From: Syngnathus acus
Lineage: Eukaryota > Chordata > Actinopteri > Syngnathiformes > Syngnathidae
DNA: 64,000 nt
Assembly (NCBI RefSeq): GCF_901709675.1
Contig: NC_051107.1
Location: forward strand, 5,768,001 to 5,832,000
Direction: 5' to 3'
Part shown: piece after piece, positions 29,282 through 42,356 of the stretch
Layout: every line of letters starts with the position of its first letter
Position numbering within the stretch: position 1 is the stretch's first letter
Notes under the pieces: model-generated
Told to the model about the DNA's origin: nothing
Database searches by the model: none
Seen by the model: only the letters and a program-made list of their open reading frames with translations
Made by a program: the position numbers and the translations under genes

Positions 29282-31659
29282 GCCGCCTTGCCTCGCGTTC
29301 TGTTTTTGTTGGCTGGGACTTTGATTCAGATTTTACGTGAAGTCCAGATGAGGAAAATTGACAGAAGAAAGATCCTCTTTTATATAGTAGCTCACTAAAG
29401 AGAGGCCGCCATTGTGGGCTCCCTCAAATTGAGGTGGGACTCGACAGCGTTCAGAGGTCTGAACGAGATTTGGGTGCCTCCGACAGCACATTCATCATCT
29501 CGGGCGAGTCTTCAAGCCAGATTAGAATAGCAACGGCTCCGACTTGGCGGCCCCTCGACTTTATTACTGCTGCCTTCAGAACATTCAAGAACCTTCTCAG
29601 CACCAGTTAGCATCCAGGAGATGAATGTTTCTTTTTTTTCCAATCAATCGGAACGGCATGACCGCTACCGTAGCTCACTTGAGTCAGGTGACGTCGGTTC
29701 CCGAATGCTTCGTGTCTTCTGATGAACGGCCTCATTTCGATTCACGCTCACGTCCTGCGCCGTGGGTCTCTGCCGTGATTCACGGCCACTCCCACACGCG
29801 TGCGCTCGCCGTCGAAAACTGTCGAGGCGGCCCCGGATGGATGAATCACACGACAGCCGGCTATTAGCGAGCGAGCTGTGTTGTGGAGGTGAAAGACTCA
29901 AAGTGCTCTAATTGGGCTTCTTGGGGCTAATTTGAGCCTCTCTGAGTCTTTCATTTCAAGTTTTACCTTTCAATTTGTTTGCTGGAATTTTGGAAATTTG
30001 TTTGCTCTTCTCCCCGAGTTGTTGTTGTTGTTTTTTCTTCCTGTCGTGGCGCATCAAGCAAAGGCGGCCGAGTGATGAGAGCAGATGATCACAGCTGCAG
30101 CCGTCGGGTAAAACATCTATTTATAAATGCGCACAGCCGCCTTTCACAAACAAGAGACTTGGTGAAGCAGCATGTGACTCACCGCGTTGTAAAAAGTCAA
30201 CGGTCGTCTTGCGTGCAATAAACTCTTTATGTGGCCTAAATAAAAAAAAATAATAGAGCCATGTCGACTTATCTTTTTTTACAATGACGCCATTATTCAT
30301 TTTAATGGAGGCGCCATAAAGCCATAATGGCCGCCGCCGTTGCATAACCATCGACCCGTTTGGTCCTTTATTGTCGCTGGTCCTTGGAATAGGAGTGCGG
30401 GCTGCTAGCGCGCCATTAGCATCGTGACTCTTGACCCGCTACGTTTGTGGCGGAACGCCTAATGACAAAATGGAGGCGCTGGCGCAAAACACCCCCGACG
30501 GATTCAATAGAGCACAATTTCCTCCTTCATGAATATTCATACGAGTGTTTGCGAGGAAAAATCTCCACATATTAGCCGCGGTAGCGTTCGTCTCAAAGAG
30601 AGCTTTGTTTTCATAATGATCCTTTTCACACCAAATTATTTTGATGGATGGGTTTAGCGCCATTTGTGCAAAAACAACCAATCTTTATAGCAATGCTGAA
30701 ATCCAAAGTGCAACTCTTTGGAAGACGTTTGTTCGAGGGCCACAGCTGCGTTGTTGACGTTAGCCCCCTGGAAAAAGCCACTCCGCCCGCCCGCCTTTTA
30801 AGCTGAAATGACACATATTAGAGTACGGGCCAATTAGGCCGTCCAAAGAAGGCCTTTGGAAACGCTGGTTGCCAAGGGGATCCAACGTTAGCGTTGGCCG
30901 CTATTGTGCGAGCCAATTTGGAAAAGGAAGATGTTTCCATCACAAGATCAGAATATTCTCTTCATGTGTGCCCATCCAAAAGATGCGTTTGCCTTAAAAG
31001 CACTTGTGACATTTAACGGGAGGCTAATGTACGCCGCTAACAAAGTGAAGCGTCTCGCTTTGATATTTCAATTCAAAGACTGCACGAAGCGTAAGCTTTT
31101 ATTTTTCGTTGGCCGTCAGGGTTCCCAAAGTCAAGCAAAATGGGTAGGTTTCCTAAAAAAAATGAAAAACACTAAATAAATGTTGTCGTCCTTTCAGGTT
31201 GGCTGCAAAGTTTTTGGCACCGCAAGCTCCCATCAAGCCGAGCCGGTAAGTTTCCAAACAACAAAACGTTCAGGTTTGACATACATGTCGGTTTATTTTG
31301 ATAAAATCCATATGAAACTGATACAATAAATAATGTTCCAAATGTGGACTTTGAGTTACAAAAGTTCTCACAAACTGTCCTGACATGATGTGGCGGTACC
31401 CAACGCGTAAGAAACATGTCACCAAACAATATACAAGTCGAAACAATTTGAAATCAGTACATGAGAGGCATGCTCAGAAGAAAATCTGGATTTGGAACAT
31501 GAAGGGCAGTTGCACGTATCATGTGCTTGTGCTAATATAACAGTACATAGCCTTGTTGTTGTTTTTTTTTATTATTACTGACAAGACATTGTCGTGGATG
31601 CATCACACACTTGTATGGCTTTGTGTGAAAAAAATAAACGTACATCTTCAATGGCTTTA

Positions 31660-31690
<31 letters not shown>

Positions 31691-32470
31691 TAACCCATAA
31701 CAGGTGCTGTACAACAAATACCAAAATAAATTGAAGAACGTATGTATTTGTAAAGCTATTAAGATAGCAAGTTTTCTGTAGTCCCACGTTTAACCTCAAG
31801 AGGGAGCCATAAAAGTTTTTTTTTTAAACCCACAACAAATCGCACAAGTCCAGTGAAACGAATTATAGTCTTACATGAGTTGATCAAAGACAAAAACTTG
31901 ACTAAAACGTTCACATTGTTAGCTTAGCTTAGCATCCAGGCCCAGAGTAGCGGATGTGCTAATTGCTCTCCTGAGCTCTTTTTGTTTTTTTTATTTACGT
32001 TTATTTCCTCACTCACGGATACATGAAATCTCGTCCACATGAAAACATCCATTGATATAATTCACTGCACTGTACACACGCACGACGAGGTGCTATTTTG
32101 TACTGTCGAGTTGTTCGGGTGGAACCAAAGCACACTAGAATCACTTCACTTTGCACTGGAACCGTGATTGTAGACTGAAGAATCCACTACAGCTTAGGAG
32201 TAGTTACGTGTAAATATATAGATATAAATAAATACCATCTCGTGTATATTTTTTCATCTATTTGTCTGCTACATGTCTCTGCTACGTTCTCCTCATCTCT
32301 GCTCGTGTTTTGACGCACGCTGTGAGATATCGATTTTTTTTCTTTTTTTTTTATCTTGACCCTATAAATGCTTTTATGGCACAGAGCCGTGGAGCCCTTA
32401 CACCTTGTGCCGTTCCAGAGTCAAGTGCGGGGAAAAAAAGTAGAAGAAAGTAGAAGGCTGAAAGTTGCCT
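29282..32470. other. Intergenic: between troponin T and syt10, probably including syt10 3' UTR
   Basis: No coding exon is recognised. The right part (from about 31280) is AT-rich with several minus-strand AATAAA matches (for example 31292-31297) and probably holds the 3' UTR of syt10. A C-run followed by CA repeats lies at 31661-31688. Confidence 0.45.
31661..31688. repeat. Poly-C followed by CA dinucleotide repeat
   Basis: A run of about 14 C is followed directly by about seven CA units, a compound microsatellite in the presumed 3' region of syt10. Confidence 0.8.
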
Positions 32471-35093
32471 TCATGTGATGGACGGAAGGGGCATCACGGC
32501 GTCTGCGGCGGTTTGGGCGACGGGCACGAAGCTTGACTCTCGAAGCTCGCCCCCCTTCCGGGCCACTAAAATATTCGAGAAAGGAAAACAACGGTGGATG
32601 TTTTTATTTTCTAAACTCGTCCGTGGCAGAGTAAAAAGAAAGTCGACCTCTCCCAGGGCGTGCCAATGGGTGATGGGCTTCCGCGGGTAGGCCAGCATTT
32701 CATTCCAGTGATCCCGTCCGAGGCCTTGGGCGTCAGGCCCGGCCCGGCACACGCCGATCACCTCGTTGTGTCCGACCCTGCGGGTGAGATGCGGTCAGCG
32801 ACGCCTCCGACGCGCTTCATGTGTGGCGCGTACGCTCACCGGTCGTAATCCATCACCATGACGGAGAGGCTGACTTGTTCCACATTCTCCGGGGGGATGT
32901 CGAAGATGATGGCCTCGTTGTAGATGGGGTTGAGAGTGCTCTTCTTGGTGGTGGTTTTGCGTTTCTTCAGCCTGCGTCCCTCGCAGATGAGATGGACTTT
33001 TACATACGGATCTGGACGACAAAAGTGCTTTTTAGGCTATTAACGAGTTCCCGCCGCCTCCCTCCCTCCCTCTGCGTCGGCTCTCTTAAGTGACCCCCTG
33101 CCGTCGGGTTTGCCGTACCTGAAGAGCCTGTGATGTCCATGGCTTTGAGGTTCCGGCATTTGATGACGGTCAGAGTCATCCGCCCCGCTGTGGGGAGGTA
33201 GCACAGCGAATACATGATCTCCCCCAAGTCCACCGTCTCCTGAGGGGGAGGAAATGAACATTTGCTTCCTCGTTGGCGTTCGAAAAGGTTTGATTCCACT
33301 CACCGTGGTGGCGGCGTGGATGTCCTTCCACAGCACGGCCTCGCGAGAAAGGTCAGAGAGCTCAAAGAGGTTGTCCACCACCACCTCGCCGATCATGTCG
33401 TGGCTGGTGAAGCGGTCAAAGTCGTAGACGCTCAGGTGCAGCTTGCGGTTGCACAGCTCGTCGTACGCCGCCGGGAAACGGAAGCTCTCGTCGAACGTGG
33501 GGTTCAGGTTCTTGCGCTGGACCCGCGTCTGGAACTTCTTCTTCCTCTCCGGCAGCAGGTAGACCTTCACGTAGGGGTCGGAGGTTCCCGTGAAGTCTTT
33601 AGCGGGAAGGTCCAAGCCTTTGAGGATCTTCACCACCAACGCCTGCTCCTCGTAGTCGTAGCGCAGCGCGAAGCTGAGCTTTCCGCAAGTCTGGGCGGGC
33701 TCTCTGGGCTCGCCCTCCGAGTCCACCGACTTCTGCTTGTAGAGCTCCGGTTTGATTCTGCCGATGCTGGCCGTGGACGACTGGCGGAAAGGCACCGCGT
33801 CCACGCTGAAGTCGAAACTGTTGACGTTCATCTGACGCGGCAGGTGGCGGCGGAACGAGTTGTGCCTGTGGAAGAAGGGCGGCCGTCAGCTCCTTTGGCT
33901 CTCGCCTTTGGAGGTATTAAATGGCTTGGCGGTCAATGAGTTAAAAACAATTGTTGGGATGGAGAAATAAAAGCACGACCTGGTCACAAGGTTCACATTG
34001 AGAATAAATACTCGCTGGAATCTCGTGGCGTTAATGACAGGCGTTGGAGTCACCGAGAGCTCGCTGGTGTTTAATTAGTGATGCTAAGTGCCGAGTGTGT
34101 GCATTGAGGGTCCACGCACGCACACACACATGCATGCACACACACTCACAACACACCCACCCAGCTTGGGGCAACTTGCTAATTATGGACGTCCTCGAAA
34201 ACAAAGGCCAAGTGTGTGGCGATTGTTTAACGACTGGGGTGGCTTGCGGCCGTTGCCATGGCAGCTGGATTCACACGTCCAGCTCGATGCAAGGTCGGCG
34301 TGACTCGGACGGAGGGGATCTACCTGGAAGACGACGTGGGCTCGGTGGTTTGCCTCTGGATCTTGGCCTGGTGGCTCAGCTTCTCTCTGATGGTGGTCTG
34401 CACCTCGGCCGGGATGTCCGGCGACGTCTGGCTGATCTTCATGGCCGCCTCCAGGAGCTTGACCGTGCTGCGTCCGTTGGGCTTCACCTCGGGCGACTGC
34501 TTCATCTTTTCCTCCGCCGGCGCCGTTTTATCGGGCAACGGCGGCGACTCGTCGGGAGGCGCCTCGGGGAAGGCGACTCGGAGCCCCGCGTTGTTCCCCC
34601 TGTGCACCGTCATCGCCTTGCTCCTCCAGAGGGGCCAGCACAGCTTCCAAAAGACAAAGAGTGACACGGCCAGCAGGGCCAGGCCGCAGAAGCCCACCAC
34701 CACGGCCAGGAGGCTGATGGAGACGTCTGCGGAGAAGACAAACACCAGGTGAGAAGACGACAGGAATGAAGAAGATGCGCCGCAGCCTCAGCCCTGACCT
34801 GACGGAAAGCAAAACTTCGTGCTAGGACGAGCGCGATCATGCAACGGATGGGAAGGGGGGGGGGGGATTCCTTGCTTTGTTTTCATCATCTTGCACAAGA
34901 GGAGTTTGAGAAAAAGGAGGACTTTACCTGCGTGTCCTTTGGCCGGTATGCCGCCGATGCCGCCTCCGCCGCTCTCCAGGGGGAAAATATCCGAACATTT
35001 CTCACGGTCCACGTGTCCGGTGAGGCAAAGATCGGTGACGATCTGCAGAGCCCTCTGGCACAGCGTGACGCCGTCCCCACTCCGGATGCTCAT
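32471..35093 (-). CDS. syt10: Synaptotagmin-10, 6 exons, 576 aa
   Basis: Exons (minus): 35093-34928, 34726-34324, 33865-33304, 33239-33119, 33011-32840, 32777-32471 (1731 nt). The N-terminus [20 protein letters not shown] has the cysteines shared by the SYT3/6/9/10 group. A membrane segment, [20 protein letters not shown], follows near residue 57. The linker contains [20 protein letters not shown] and [20 protein letters not shown], both close to SYT10. The C2A domain (about 240-365) has [20 protein letters not shown] and [14 protein letters not shown]2B (about 375-515) has [20 protein letters not shown] and [14 protein letters not shown]. Both keep the acidic Ca2+-binding loops. Known role: a Ca2+ sensor for dense-core vesicle (IGF-1) release in neurons. 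After THWHALGEV the C-terminus is a 50-60 residue tail unlike the mammalian one, making the protein longer (mammalian form about 523 aa). The whole coding region fits in 2.6 kb. Confidence 0.95.
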
Positions 35094-36559
35094 GTCTCTC
35101 CGATTAAGCCATTGCATGCTGGAGGAGGAGGAGGGGGGGCCGGGGCGGCGGGGGTTCATCGGGCCCGCCGGTCACGGGTGGCGGGCGGGCGGCCGCCTCG
35201 GCATCCGCGCCGGCTCGTGGCGGTGCTGAGGAGAGGAGCGTGCGAGTGCGACGGGTGGAGCGGGGAGCCTCCACGTGTGCGTCGAGTGCAGCGAGACAGT
35301 GAGAGGGACCTGTTGCGCCACGAGAATACATCCCCCCACCCTCCTTCCCCGGGACCACCCCCTCCTCTTCGGGGACTGGCCACCTGTAGCACGCAATGAT
35401 TGCAGTATGTTTAAACATTGCATGTATTGTTACATAAAACGACATTTGGATATTTTTACAATGCTCTTTTTTTGACTTTTATACAAGCTGACATACATTC
35501 TGCGCAAGGGGTAAGAAAAAAAAGAATGCCATGATTCCATTTTTTTTTTTTTTAAAATGACTTCAGAAAGGCGGCGGACAGCAAACGGGGCTGTTTTTAA
35601 ATATTAGTGGTGAAAATGGAGCACGCAGCGCGCTTCTGTCATTGCCATTAAAATTGAATACAAAGACAGTGGCGGCGCCATGGTTACGCCTCCCCCGGAG
35701 GTCACCGCTCTACCTGCGGCCATGAGAAGAAAAAGCCCTCGCTTGCTATGCCACTCGCTCATCAACAGTCTTTTATATAACCAACACAAATTTGGAATCT
35801 ATTATTTACCTTTTTGTCCTTCACATGACGAGGCATAAAAATCAAATGAGAGTACTTTTATCTTGGATCAAATTTCATGAGAAAAACTTTTCAATAAATA
35901 CATTTAATTTGACAAGAATAAAAAAAAAACATGAAATAAAACATCTATTTTTTTTAATTTATTCTACTCCTTAAACCTTTAAACCTGTTTTTTTTAGTTT
36001 TTTTTTACACAACTTATCTCCAGCCAGCCCTTCATTTGATCTTAATTCCCAACTTGAAATCTCCCAACGCGAGCCACACAGGTGCATCAAAAGGGTCGGT
36101 CGGTCTCCTTGACAACGGTACACACGGGGAATTGTTCGTTAAAGCGTCTGTCCGAGCAATCTCCCCTGCCGTTAATTCTTCTGCCGAAAGCGATGAGGGA
36201 GAAAAAACATATTCGCCGGTGTGTCGCTATCAGGAAATCAGCCGATAAGCGACACAACAAATGTACCTTCACGACGATGACAAATATTATGCTTATCTGC
36301 TCAGGCAAGGTCAAGCGATTTTCTCTCCGTGCGCTAGGTTACTGCGGGTTGTCGTTGATCCTCCCCAAATTTGATAATCGTTTCTCCCCCCTTAACGATT
36401 TGAAGGACAATCATAATTACGCACGGCGGCTGGTGCTTTGGCACCTCTTGTTGCCGTGGTTACGGTAATTAATACCACTCGTAACCTCTCGACGTCCTGT
36501 CAAAAAAAGGACATTTTAATTACAAACAGTAGAGAGCAGCATCGTGAGCGCCGAGATAG

Positions 36560-36860
36560 CTAAGGTGGCTAAAATCAGTCTGAGTGAGAAGCTAAAAGTT
36601 AAGAAAATCTGGCCAACAAGTGGCTAAAATGAAGAAATGTCTCAAAAAACAAAAACAACAAACATGACTCAAATGGCTAAATGGAGACGAAGAATAATTT
36701 AGCCAAGAAGCTCAAATAAGACACTTCAAAAACTGGCCCAACTAAAAATGTTAAAAAAATCGCTAACCTGAGGTGAAACCCTGATAAAGTAAGGACAAAA
36801 AATGTCAAGAAAGCCTGTGGCTAAATAAAGCTTGACGAGCATCAAAAAGTGGCTAAAAAA
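36560..36860. repeat. Degenerate dispersed GTGGCTAAAA motif cluster
   Basis: The motif (G/A)TGGCTAAA(A) occurs near 36563, 36618, 36675, 36817 and 36848, within A-rich, weakly related sequence. It looks like a decayed minisatellite with irregular spacing. No coding or structural role is apparent. Confidence 0.45.
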
Positions 36861-39601
36861 GCTTTTGTGGATGAAGAAAGGAATCTGTTGATCGAAAAAG
36901 CCCAAAAGGTTCAATTTGGCTTTGCGGTGGTGCCAAAATGTCAAAAGGAGACACAAAATGTTCTTTTTTTTTTTTTCTGCCTGCCGACATGTGTTTCGAC
37001 ATCAGGCTGACTTGTTTTTTTTTTGTTTTCTTTCGAAGCCAAACAAGGCGCCTTTGGTCTCGCTTGACAGGAATGGATCTCCAAATGTATTCATCATTTA
37101 GCGTTTGGCTCCAATTGGCTTCCAGCAGCTGGAACAAAGCCAACAAGAGCTTCCGTCTGATTGAACTTGACAGAGACGTACGCCCGCGCAGATGTGTTCC
37201 TGATCCCCCGCTAATCAAGCGCGCTAAGCCAGCAACCGATCAATAAGCGCGTCTTGATGAAGAAGCCATTTTCAAAGTCTTCCCTTCTATGGAACGGACG
37301 CCATTGAAACGCTCGTCAGTCAGCGCTTTTTGTCGACAACACGGCGCCATCCGCAGTGTTGCTCTTTGGAAAAGCTGTCGTCATGGCGACCGGAGGGCCG
37401 CTCAATACAACCTGGGGAGCACCGGAGACACGCTTGTGGGCGAGCTATTCGGAAAGGCAAATTCCAGCAAACACCTTCAGCTAATCCCGAGTTGGCCGCC
37501 CCAAAAAAAGTTTGCCTGCAATCGCGGCGGCGCTTAGATAATGGCGACATCGCAGGTTGTGTAACACCTCCCGAGCCACATGCTGGGATTGACACGCTCG
37601 ATGGGAAATTGTTCTCACCCCCCGCTGGATGAAGGCGCCGCAACGTGCGGCGCTTCGAACGCTTCTCTCGCCGTGACTTTCTCGACGGAGGCGTCTTTCA
37701 TCTGATCCGGCTCATTCGATTAGCCGCCGGCTAATGCGGCCTCAGCCGATTTTCTGTCCAGGCCTGCCGAGCGATGAGGAGGCGTCGCAAATGCGATTGG
37801 GCTCATATTGGGCGAGATCGCGTTACCCAATCGGGACTCGACGACGCGACCCTCAACTGGAAAGTCCTTTCATAACTTCTTCAAGTACTTCGAGTCGCCG
37901 TCGTGTCTATTTAAAAAAAGGCCCGTTTAAAAAGCACGCGGCGTGTAAGCCGGAGAATATTGCCGCTTGTTGCCATGGCGACTGCCCTCGAATCAACTTC
38001 TCGATGGTTCTGTAATAAGCGCGGATGCCCCTCCAAGTCCTGAGCTTATAATTTGATGTTTAACTTTTTCCTTTCTTTTTTTCTTTTTGAGACGCGGTCG
38101 CCGCCGCTCTTTGGCATTTGTGACGAGAGCGAAATGTGGGCAAATATCATTGTACCAGACTTGGCAAAAAAAGGAAAATAGTGCCATTACGCCGCAGACA
38201 CCTTTAAAGTTCAGCTATTTTGCAGACTGCAGACAAGCTAGCAACTATTCAGGCCCGAGTAATAGATTACTCTCAGACGCTCCAAAAAGTTTCTTCTGGC
38301 TGGGTCTCCTGCTTGACATGGCTTGCGATGAATAAATTGTCATTTTCCAGATCAATACATTTGGATTGGCCCCTCCCTCCCTCCCTCGCTGAAAGGAGCT
38401 CAAATTGCCGCCATGCAAAGCGTCTCCACCACCCCTGGTGGGCGCCTGTCACTTTCACTTACTTCCAACGTCTTGTTTATTCGCCATCGCCGCAGCGAGA
38501 CGCGACTCGCCGTTATGTAACGCCGAGCTCATCACGTTTCGAAAGTTTGCACCTTTTTGTGCGCAATCCTCAATTCGCTCATCTAATAGACTCTGGACCT
38601 GGAATTTCTTCCACCTCATCAGGAAGCAAACATCTGCTGAACTTTAATCAGGGCTGCACGGGAGCCATATTGATCACCGGGCGGCGACAAAGCCATTCAT
38701 CTTGTTGCGGCGGGCCCATGCGGGCGACTCCGCCGCCGCGGGCGCCGCCACGTGCTCGCGAGAACAAAAAAGCAGCTCATCAACTTGACTCCAAGGCCTG
38801 TCGAGCGGACCGAGATTTCACACTCGATCCTGTTTTCCCCTTCAAACGTCTCTTTCCGGTACGCCGCTCGCAACCAAAATCCATCGATGATACATTTAGC
38901 TCACGGTGCACGCTTCGGCGCGTTTGGCGAATGTTTGCTTGTTTCGATTGTTTGATGCTCTTATAGTTGTATCTCATGAGGGATGGCTTTGAAGACCGAG
39001 TGGAGCGAAGGCATTCTGGACCTCCAGAAGAATAACCTGGGAACCAGACTAATTCCTGGGGAGAGTGAGGGATGACCTTGAACACATTCTAATGGCGGGA
39101 ACATGAGGGGGCAGACGTTTGACTTGTCAGATGGCTCCTCGCTCGGGCTGTTGGAGAGAGACCGCTGACGGACGGATGGTTGGCAACGATGAACTCTGCG
39201 CTAGACTGATTGATCGACCCACGAGCGATTGTCGAGACAGACTAATGGCCCGACGCCGCGGGGGGGGCGTGACAAACTAATAGCCGTAGTGCGACGACTC
39301 AACCGGGCGAAAAGAACTTTAGCGACGGGCGCTCTCTCAGAGCCGGTAAGTCCGGCACGTTGTCATTAACAACGAGGAGAAAATGAGGGGTTGTCATCAG
39401 GGAGAGGAGGGGCGCTCTCTCTCGCTCGCTATTTTTGACCAGCGTCCCGGACCCCCACGGGGAGGCCAGGTGAAATGACGGCCGTTGGTGTCTGCTGCCG
39501 TTGATGCCCAAATGAGCTGTCATGCGTGATTTGCCGGCGCATTGCGACCTCTTGACTGCCTTGGTATTTGGAGATGCAGAGTGAACCTATTGCCACACGT
39601 G

Positions 39602-39630
39602 CACACACACACACGCACACACACACACAC
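39602..39630. repeat. CA dinucleotide microsatellite
   Basis: About 14 CA units interrupted by one CG, followed by TGTATGTG. It is an ordinary vertebrate microsatellite. Confidence 0.85.
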
Positions 39631-40559
39631 TGTATGTGATGCTTGTCATTTGAACTAGCTGCCAAATAAAACGTCTTTGCATCAACGTCTTTGCTGCGTG
39701 TTTTATGACTATTGTTAATATTATTATAATTCAATATCGGGGGTTCCCCCCTACAATAGCCGGAAACAAACAGCTGCCCTCTAGTGGCGCTTATTATAAC
39801 CATACGTCAACAAATAAATATCCAATGAGATAGCATCAAAATACAACTAATATTCTATTCTGAAATCTCATTGATTATATTCGCGTACCATCAAACAGGC
39901 AACACTGACTCGTCTCGAAACACTTGATGCATTCGTTCAAGTCCAACACAATGCCCTTGAGCAAAGCACATCACCACCCACCCAGTCTGCTTTGTGTGTG
40001 TTAAGTTGTGTACACGCACACACACAAGTTAAATTCCACCTCCGAGAGATCTAATGTAATAAAAGAAATCTCCTTGCTGTCTGTGCTTGTACTTACAAGC
40101 AACAAGGTTACCATGGTCACTGCGTGATGGGCTCTCCGCGAAATGACACGTTGATTTTCCAGACTTTATTGTTTGCGTTCTTAAACTGACGTCGCAGTTG
40201 TCAGGTGGAAAAAAATAAGAGGTTACTGACTGCAGCCTGCGGGTGTTATTTGAATGGTAAGTGCTACATTTACGTATGCAAATGTTATCAAATTTGGGTA
40301 CGTAGGCATGAAAAGGCCTCTACCGCCCTCTGCTGGTGGACACGCTGAAAATAGGGTGTTCGTTTCGTCTCCATTTTTAAATATGGCTCACCCTCGCGTT
40401 TCGTAGCATTGAAATGGTTCGTGGTGCCTTATTTTTAACTACCAGAATCCACATTTGAGATTAACGCCTTTTCCTAGTTTTATTTTGAAATATTGTTCCA
40501 CATCCGGTTTTGTTTTGAAGGCGTGAAAGGAACCTCTTTTTGCGCTCTTGTCTCGTAAG

Positions 40560-40726
40560 GGAGAGCTTGATGGCGTTTCCCCCTCAGTTCGGTCCAGTTC
40601 TGAGAAGACAAAGTCGAGCGAGGAGGACGTCGATGCGCAAAGGTGCTCGTCCGCGATGACGCTGCGCTGAAAAGTGCTCCGAAGCGAGGCCACTTCACCC
40701 CGAAGAATTCATATTTTCCCAAAGCG
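40560..40726 (+). other. Possible 5' non-coding exon and promoter of ppfibp1
   Basis: A strong donor, AAAGCG followed by GTAAGTTT, ends at about 40726. The preceding 160 nt are GC- and CpG-richer than the flanks. The first coding exon of ppfibp1 starts with an acceptor at 42339, so an upstream non-coding exon is required, and this is the best candidate I see. No transcript evidence is available. Confidence 0.35.
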
Positions 40727-42356
40727 GTAAGTTTTCGGACACTTTTGTTGCCGTTCAATGCGGACGGGCGACATAAGAACTGCGGTCACCACTTTTTTTT
40801 TTTAAGATGAGTTAAATAAGAATAAAAATGTTGAATTAACATTAAAAAATAGTTTGTGTTTAGATATACCGAACAACCAATATACAGCAGCGAGTTATTT
40901 AAATATTTATTGACAAATAATGATAAGTTGCCATCATTCTTGCTGTCTCCATTTTGAATGGGTTGCTTTTTAAAGTCACTGGCAACTCCTTGAAATTAGT
41001 GACTCAAAATGTTTTGGGGATATTAAATTAGAAAACGCTGTGGTGGGCAGCCGGTGTTTACGTGGTGATGCTCAGCTTCCAGGATGACAGCTGAGCTCCA
41101 TGTTGCAGCCCGACCAGGCAGACGACTAGTTGGGCTGCAATCGCCTGCGAAGCCGTCATAACAAAGAGAAAATTTGGTGATGTGAGCTTCAAATTAAAAT
41201 TGCGCATGATCCTTTTCTGAAGCTCCGCCTTTGAGTTAAACTCATTTAGTTGTTTTGCAATTTTATGACTCGATCATCTTAATGTCATTGAAATTATCGA
41301 CACCCCGTGACAACCTTCGGAGGCTGTTTTGTTCCGTGGCTCTTTTTTTTTTCCATGGTCATTTAGCAGGCAGGAAACGCTTCCTGGAAGGCCCACGCCG
41401 GGCAGGCTCTTCCTGAGGGGTCTCTTCAATCCCTTTTATGGTTCCGTCCCGACGAGCATTTCAGCGATCTGGCGATTCGTGACCGCCGCCGCTGAGGAGG
41501 AGGCAGCGGGTGGGAAAGGTCCAAAACGTCAGCGGGGACGTCCGTACCAGGCACTTTGGGGAGCGTTAACCTGCTGAGGAATGCAGAGCGCTCGCAACCC
41601 TCGCTCGACCTCTTCGGAGCGACCGAGATCACCTGGCAAACGTCAACGCCAGACGTTTGTTTATTTTGAAGTTCCATCAGCCGACGTCAGCGTTTTTGCA
41701 AGTCACGGCTTCTGCCAAAAATCTGGATACGAGAAGGGGGTCCACTGCAACTCGCTGATATATTTTCCAGACACATTTTTTTTCCTTCCCTCATCTTCTG
41801 GTGCCTTTGTCTGTTTTAAAAATCAAATATGGCCCACCCTGCGATTTTCAATCATCTTTTATCGCCACCCAAAACATTCTTCCGAGTCTTCTCTTGGATT
41901 GAACCGTTAGAGGGAAAATATTTGGATTTGGGGGGGTAAGCTCGATTTCTCATTTTGTGGCAGCTGGCCAAATGGAACTCGCACCCCGCCGAGATGAGCC
42001 GCCGCGTTCCCTCATCCTGCGGAAATACCTGCAAAGAAATAAAATTTGTGGAGAAGCTGACGTTTTTCCAGCAGGCCTCGTGTCCTGTGTTGTGTTGTGC
42101 TAACCACGCAGGAAATGAGGTCAGGCCTACAACTCCCCCCCCCCCCCCTCCGACCCTCAAGAAAAGTGAACAAGGAAAGCCACTGTCCTGATGTTAATCA
42201 TGCTCATGCCCGTTGTGGGGAAAAAATCTTCATCCATCAGCGTCCACCGACGTCCCGCCATGTGAAATGCGCCCCCTACTGTCAAACCGGAGTAGTTGCA
42301 ATCTGCTCCACACATGACTTTCTTCTTCTTGTCTGCCAGGCCCATTGGAGGAGAAG

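Larger units (their letters stand above)
35094..42339. other. Longest gene-poor stretch: syt10 5' flank to ppfibp1 first coding exon
   Basis: Seven kilobases without a recognisable coding exon. The left end should hold the syt10 promoter. A plus-strand open frame of 248 codons (38220-38966) has no familiar motif or splice context. Degenerate copies of GTGGCTAAAA are scattered at about 36560-36860, and CA repeats lie at 39602-39630. A likely 5' non-coding exon of ppfibp1 ends near 40726. Possible regulatory elements cannot be told apart without comparison. Confidence 0.5.

Noticed and set aside
38220-38966. 248-codon plus-strand open frame between syt10 and ppfibp1
   Set aside because: No recognisable domain, no splice or promoter context, mixed composition; overlapping frames of similar length occur on the other strand.
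39602-39630. CA repeat array as possible CRISPR or other regular array
   Set aside because: Plain dinucleotide microsatellite in an animal genome; no spacers.
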